Source: Carallia brachiata (taxonomy: Eukaryota > Streptophyta > Magnoliopsida > Malpighiales > Rhizophoraceae). Taken from it: DNA of 64,000 bases. Each line of letters begins with the position of its first letter. The stretch's first letter is position 1. Shown in pieces: positions 58,681-64,000 of the stretch. Made by a program: the position numbers and the translations under genes. The notes under the pieces are model-generated. The model ran no database searches and was not told the DNA's origin. It saw only the letters and a program-made list of their open reading frames with translations. Location: positions 3,144,829-3,208,828 of the forward strand of contig JADCRB010000001.1 of NCBI GenBank assembly GCA_021464245.1. The letters run 5' to 3'.

Positions 58681-61600
58681 ATCCGAGGCCACTGAAGAAT
58701 TATTTTGAAAAGTTTCCTAATTTTTTTTAACTGAGAATTATTTATTATGTTTTTATTTAATTTTTTATGAGAAGAACACTACATTCAATTATTGATAGGA
58801 CTGAATGAAATTTTTCACGTCTGACTTTAGTGTTAACGAGTTTTAAATTAAATACTGCATTATAATAACTTCGTCTATTTTATAGAGAAAACGATAACAA
58901 CGAAACTTAAATCTTCACAAATACAAGAAAAGATGCACCGATTTGCTTCCAAACTACCACATTCGGTAGTGAAAATTTTCAAATTATATAATAAAAAGAT
59001 AAAAATTTTCATAAAGTTCTTTTATATGCCTTAATATGTAGTGTCTTTGCTTTTGAAATTATTTTTGACAAAATATACAGATTTTAATAGGGTTATAATA
59101 TCTTATGCCTTAATAATTGGTTTTTTTAATCTTATGTGTTAATTTGTACGATCTCCTCTGAATTGGCTACTTAAAACATTTGATTCATTGACAATATATT
59201 AGGGTAGAAGTTTTGATTCAATTTCTACCTTTTTTTAAATCTTTTCTTCTTTAACTGCAATATAGATTTTTACCGGCGCTTAAACAAAACTCTCTTTAAT
59301 TTATTTTTTGCGAAAATTTTTTAAAAAATTGGAGAGATTCTGTCCAGTACGGAAACTGCTAACCGTTAGTTCTTGTCTTGTAACAGTTCATTCGGGCGCT
59401 GCAGCCAATCAGCCGGCATCTAATTGCTGTGTTGCGTAGTCAATAATGCAAGTAATTGGGACTAATATTTAGAAATTTAGCGGAAAACGGCATCAAGAAT
59501 TAATTTCTGGTCAACACAACAAAGAACCCCAGTCATACATTGTTCAAAAAAAACGAAATCCATACATTGCCCAGATGCATTTGATTTTGTGGGTCTTACA
59601 TCAATTGGCATGTAAATTTTATAAAAAAGCAACCACCACAATTAATTCAGAGATGCTGGGAAAATACAAAACACAGTGATTTTCATGTCTTAAAGTGTCT
59701 TGATATTCCAACGTGGGTATACGATATCTGTATTTACTTATGCTAAACGGCTCTTCTTTTTTTTTTTTTTTCATAAAATGCTAAACGTAATAATTAGTGT
59801 TACAAAATGTGCCAAAATAAATAAGGGAAAGTATTGGGTATAATTATAATTGCTAAGTGATGAGGTCTCTCTTTCTTTAATTTATAAAAAAAATATAAAA
59901 GGCTGCGCGTTGCTCAAATAGGGAGCAGACGCAATTTACCCCCTTAATTTAGAGGGACAGCTGCCTAAATGAGGGAAAAAAAAAAAAAAAAGATCAGCCC
60001 ATTAAACTCCCGTCTGTTCTTTTGATCCGCGTGACCGAACCCTTAATTTATTTGGGTATAATTACTGGTCACTTCATGAGTCATGAACGTTTTTGTCTCC
60101 CGAGTAGTTCCCGTTGTAGGTGCAAATGAAATTTCCCAGTATGATACAATTAAGCTATTGTGTGACGTCAACTTAATTAATGCAATTCAACGAAGGAATA
60201 ATCAAGTTCAATGCGATTTGGCTCAACACTTCAACTACTTCCTTTCACTACAAATCAAAACGACTTTTATTCAGCTAGATAGATTTTAGATGTCTTTGTT
60301 TGACCAAGCTATTGAAGGAACTCCATGGCTCTAACAACTTGTTTGGATTGGACTCTACGGAACAAGTGGAAAAGAAATCCTTGCGATGGAAAATGCAATA
60401 GAAAAAGCATTTTCTCTGTTTTGATTTTATTATAAGAAAGAAAATAATCTAAAATTGGTATTTTGGAATTAGTGTTTTCAATCTTCCCCATTATTTGGCG
60501 AGAAAGTTGACACAACGAATATAATTTGTTATGAAATTATGAACTTGCTGTTATTACTTGGTCTCACCAAAGAAAAAACATGAGCTGAATTGATAGGATT
60601 AAATTAAGTTTTTTGTGTTTGTCGAAAGGGTGAAAAGTTTATATTCATATCGTGTTGAATTTGGCTAAAAAAATCAAATCACATATTAACTTGTACATAG
60701 GTAAATATGTCATTTTATAGTTTATTCCTATAAATAAAATCATAAGTCGGCGACTCAATAACCATGACCGCACTTTTATAAGCATTCGTTACTTTGTATG
60801 TTAAGAAATTGGATCTACCTAACATTTTTCAACAGTTTATTGCGTGGATTCAAGCAAGCTTAGGGTTCATCACTTTCTAGAAAGATTGATTTTCTGCTGC
60901 GGACAACTTTGACCACGTTGAGCTCGACGGAAACAAAAATCTTTTTCGCTCTTATTATTTTGTTGGGCTGCAAATATTTGGCAATATTTGGTGACACGTA
61001 TATATTTCTCATAAATACCTAAGAAGTTATTTTGTTTTGCCAGACGTTATTTTTTTAGCATCATTACAATATTAAAAAAATTTGTGTCTCAAAATTTATT
61101 TGAATGTAATTATATTTCAAATTTTTATAACTTTTGTGATATTTTTTGTACAAAAACAATAATATATATTTTTTATTTAAAAGTATCGTAATAATTATAA
61201 AAATTTAAGATATTATGTATTTAAATAAAAATATAAGTATAAAATTTTCGATGTTGTACTTTTTTTTTTTCTTTTTTTAAATAGGAGATCATCCCACGTG
61301 CAATTCAATCCATGAAGCAAAAAGGCTGCAGGCTCTCCTTGAACTTTCCTTTTGTCTTCTTTAACTTTTTGATTAAGTATTTTTTTTTCTTGCAATTATG
61401 TAACATATTTAAAAAAAATTAGGTGATTTTATTAAAATAATTATAAAGTGATATAAATTATTATATAGTTAAATTAAAAAATAAATAAATTATTATATAT
61501 TGTTGATAAAATTATGTAACTACCTTAAATCTATCTAAATGAAGCCAACTAACGTTACTCTATTTAAATGCTTCTTTTTCCATTCTTAAGTTTGGTTTTT

Positions 61601-62380
61601 CGATATTTAATATAGCAAGCAATTAAGTTAAATTGAAAAAAACTACAGTGGGGGCACATTAACGATATTTATTTACTTGTATTTTTGTCGACTAATATCT
61701 TTACTCACATTTTTATAAATATGGTACACATATTATTTTAGATATATAAATTTATTTTATCATTTTTTTATTACAACTGAATTTTACTAAAATTTTTATA
61801 TTCGCTTACTTTTGGCATTAAGTTAACTTAATTCACCTAAAATGAGTTAAATTCAAAATTCATTAACTGTTTAAGGATTAAAAAGATCGAATCAAATCTT
61901 TATGCGTCTTTTATTGATTTCGGCCTAGCCGAGTTGATAATGAGGCTAATGCCTCATTGGGGTGGTGGCATTAGTTGCCCCACTCGCTTGCCTGCATATT
62001 TGCAAGATTTTCTTCAACTACAAATGTGAGTTGGGTATTTGTATTTTGTGCGATATCTTTTAATTCGTTTTTGTGTCGTTTTTAGGAGTTAATTGATTAA
62101 TTACTAACTAATTTTTGTGTTTAAAAAAAAAAAAGATTCACGGGGTGTCAATGCTCGATATACTCTAGCATTGAACAGATGCCAACAAATCCACAAAAAC
62201 CAGTCCAAAACACCCTGCCCATAGTTCACCTTCCCACAGTCATCTCATCCCAAACTAAAACTGGGCTAGAATGTCGGCAATTAAGTTGAATTATTTGCAT
62301 TAACATTTAACTTAATCAGCCTACTAATGCGTATAAGATAAAGTGATTAAGCCAACTCTGTTTGCACGAGAGGGATTAAG
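58681..62380. other. AT-rich spacer, no gene recognised
   Basis: Only short unrelated frames, poly-A and poly-T runs. 60325-60500 contains a CTTGTTTGGATTGG string similar to the MITE ends at 54622, but no partner end was found. Confidence 0.5.
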
Positions 62381-63112
62381 GGGGTGTTTGACTTAAATTT
62401 TGAAGAGGTAATTTACGTTTCATTTTTCTAAAAGTAAGAAAATAGGCGTTTGGTAAATTTTTTAGTATTACCGTTTAATTCTACTTATTTCTTTATTTGA
62501 CTTCCTAACAGCAGCTGATTGAAAACAGCTCTAACTTACTTTTTACTACTTTTTACATTACTTTTCATTTTTTAATATTAATAATAATTTATATGAACTA
62601 AATTACCTTTAAAGAACATTTATATGATTTTACTATTATTTTTTTTACTTGACACATGAATTAGATATATTAATTTATTTTATTAGTATTTATATAACTT
62701 CAATAATTTTTTTCAAGTATTTTTAAATAATATTTTTTTTCACTTCAATTTTTTTTAATATTGACATTTATAAAAAAATCTCAAACATAATAATTTTTAT
62801 CATTTAATAAAAATTAATATTTTTTTAAAAAGTTAAAAATTAAGTAAAATAATTCTCAATATTATTTATAAAATATTATTCTAAAATATAAAATATAAAA
62901 ATATAAAAATAAAATTTTTAATATGATATATCTACACAAATTATATGTCTAAATTAAGCATTTCATTATTCAACAGTAACAGTAAGTATAAAATTAATTA
63001 AATATTTTATTAATTTTTTCAGCAAACAGGAATCAGCAATCAGTAATCAGTAACAGCAATCAATAACAGTAATCAGTAACAGTAATATTTAATAATTAAC
63101 TTAAACAGGTCT
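62381..63112. mobile_element. hAT-type non-autonomous element with GTGTTTGACTTAA ends
   Basis: Left end GGGTGTTTGACTTAAATTT faces, inverted, GACCTGTTTAAGTTAATTA on the right. Next to the right end, CAGTAATCAGTAACAGCAAT and close variants recur, as expected of hAT subterminal binding repeats. Non-coding, AT-rich middle. Target duplication not clear. Confidence 0.55.
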
Positions 63113-63659
63113 AAGCTAACTACTGTTTCTGTTTTTTTGGATGGTTTATCGTTTTCTTTCTGACACTTTGATTCCAATATTCAAGACATGGTTTTCAGAA
63201 AAATAAATATCATTTGGTTAAACATGGAGACAATTTGTAGTGGGGTTGTATATTCTAAGTAAGACAAACGTACACTTATGTCAGATTAATCCCTTAGTTA
63301 ATATGATAATTTCAGAATTAATTGAAAATAAAATTTTCCTAACCAGTATTTTTCTTTTTTTTTTGTCAAAAGTTAACCAGTATTTCTATTTTCGAATATT
63401 TGTTATGTTGTTAAATTTATATAATATGATAAATGAATAATTACATGTGGCCATAAGCAGTGGAGCCAGGAATACTTTTTTTTTTTTTTAAAAAGAACAG
63501 AACCGAGTAAAAGACCATAGTGCACACGTTTTCCAGGCAATTTCAGTAAATAAGTCGAATTAGAAGGGCAATTGTTCACTAGCTGTACTAATAAATTAAA
63601 TTACTAAGGCCATCGCTTACATCATTAAGACATTTTTTAGACTCCTGCATTCAGCAGGA

Positions 63660-63667
63660 AAAGTCTG

Positions 63668-63698
<31 letters not shown>

Positions 63699-63769
63699 GT
63701 TTTCCTCTGTATCTAGAAAGAAGAATCTAAAAGAGCAACTGAAAACTAAGAGCTCTGGCAGAATTCAAG
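63660..63769 (+). other. Probable leader exon of a gene beyond the window
   Basis: After an AT-rich region, a CT microsatellite (63668-63698) is followed by purine-rich leader-like sequence and a donor site, TTCAAG/GTATGG, at 63769-63770. No ATG-led frame lies before the donor. This is the layout of a plant 5' UTR with a leader intron; the coding part would be past 64000. Confidence 0.5.
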
Positions 63770-64000
63770 GTATGGTAGAATCACAAACTCATATAAATTA
63801 TCTTTATTTGTGATTTCTTGAAATGGGTTCTTCTTAAATTATGATTTTTCATGGGGTCTTTTCTAGTTTTTGTGTATTGGACTGGCCGTGGTTTGAATTA
63901 AATTTGAGGTCAATCATCATTTGTTATGGAACATCAGTGAATTTTAGAGCATGGGTTAATGGTAGAATTCTTGCGAGTCATATCTTCCTATTTCTTTGGT

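Noticed and set aside
1..64000. CRISPR arrays, bacterial operons, ribosome binding sites
   Set aside because: Introns, plant gene families and MITEs show nuclear plant DNA; no regularly spaced repeats of CRISPR type were seen.

Overview
The window looks like nuclear DNA of a woody eudicot. It is AT-rich, with widely spaced intron-containing genes, plant-only families (WOX, TPD1, CASP-like, X8, CYP71-type P450) and many small non-autonomous transposons. Citrus or a relative is a guess, not a demonstration. No tools were run. Exon models come from reading splice sites, frames and family motifs by eye.

Layout. 1 to about 5040 is the 3' part of a decayed Ty3/gypsy LTR retrotransposon of Tat type: end of reverse transcriptase, two RNase H domains, a broken integrase, a simple-repeat spacer, extra genes and a 3' LTR. 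Between pol and the LTR lies an apparently intact two-exon WUSCHEL-type homeobox gene (2710-3331) with homeodomain, WUS-box and EAR-like tail. This is the most unusual object here. 5041-12016 is mostly AT-rich spacer with fold-back elements and one small conserved gene (8707-9042, minus). 12017-16956 is a three-exon TPD1-like secreted signalling gene; each of its two introns holds a hAT-type MITE of one family. 20480-22237 is a two-exon CYP71-clan P450 whose N-terminus looks like a plastid transit peptide, not the usual ER anchor. 25873-28379 is a five-exon coiled-coil protein gene. 30066-31786 (minus) is RAMP4/SERP1, whose first coding exon is only the ATG. 34175-35878 (minus) is a multi-exon pseudogene of the cytosolic Fe-S assembly factor NAR1. 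37236-39232 (minus) is a CASP-like (2B type) four-helix membrane protein. 44523-45758 (minus) is a small secreted X8/CBM43 protein. 47237-47671 (minus) is a single-exon gene of unknown function. From there to 63.6 kb I see almost only AT-rich spacer and small transposons. At 63.66-63.77 kb a CT-rich leader with a splice donor suggests the 5' UTR of a gene that continues beyond the window.

The host genes do not form a pathway; they are independent plant loci. The repeats do tell a joint story. One hAT-type MITE family with ACCGGT-rich ends is present at least four times (12775, 15287, 39806, 56786), with 8-bp target duplications exact in three copies and partly decayed in one. Two related TTTGG-ended elements lie next to each other at 54.6-55.6 kb. 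A tRNA-derived SINE with a target duplication lies at 42.1 kb.
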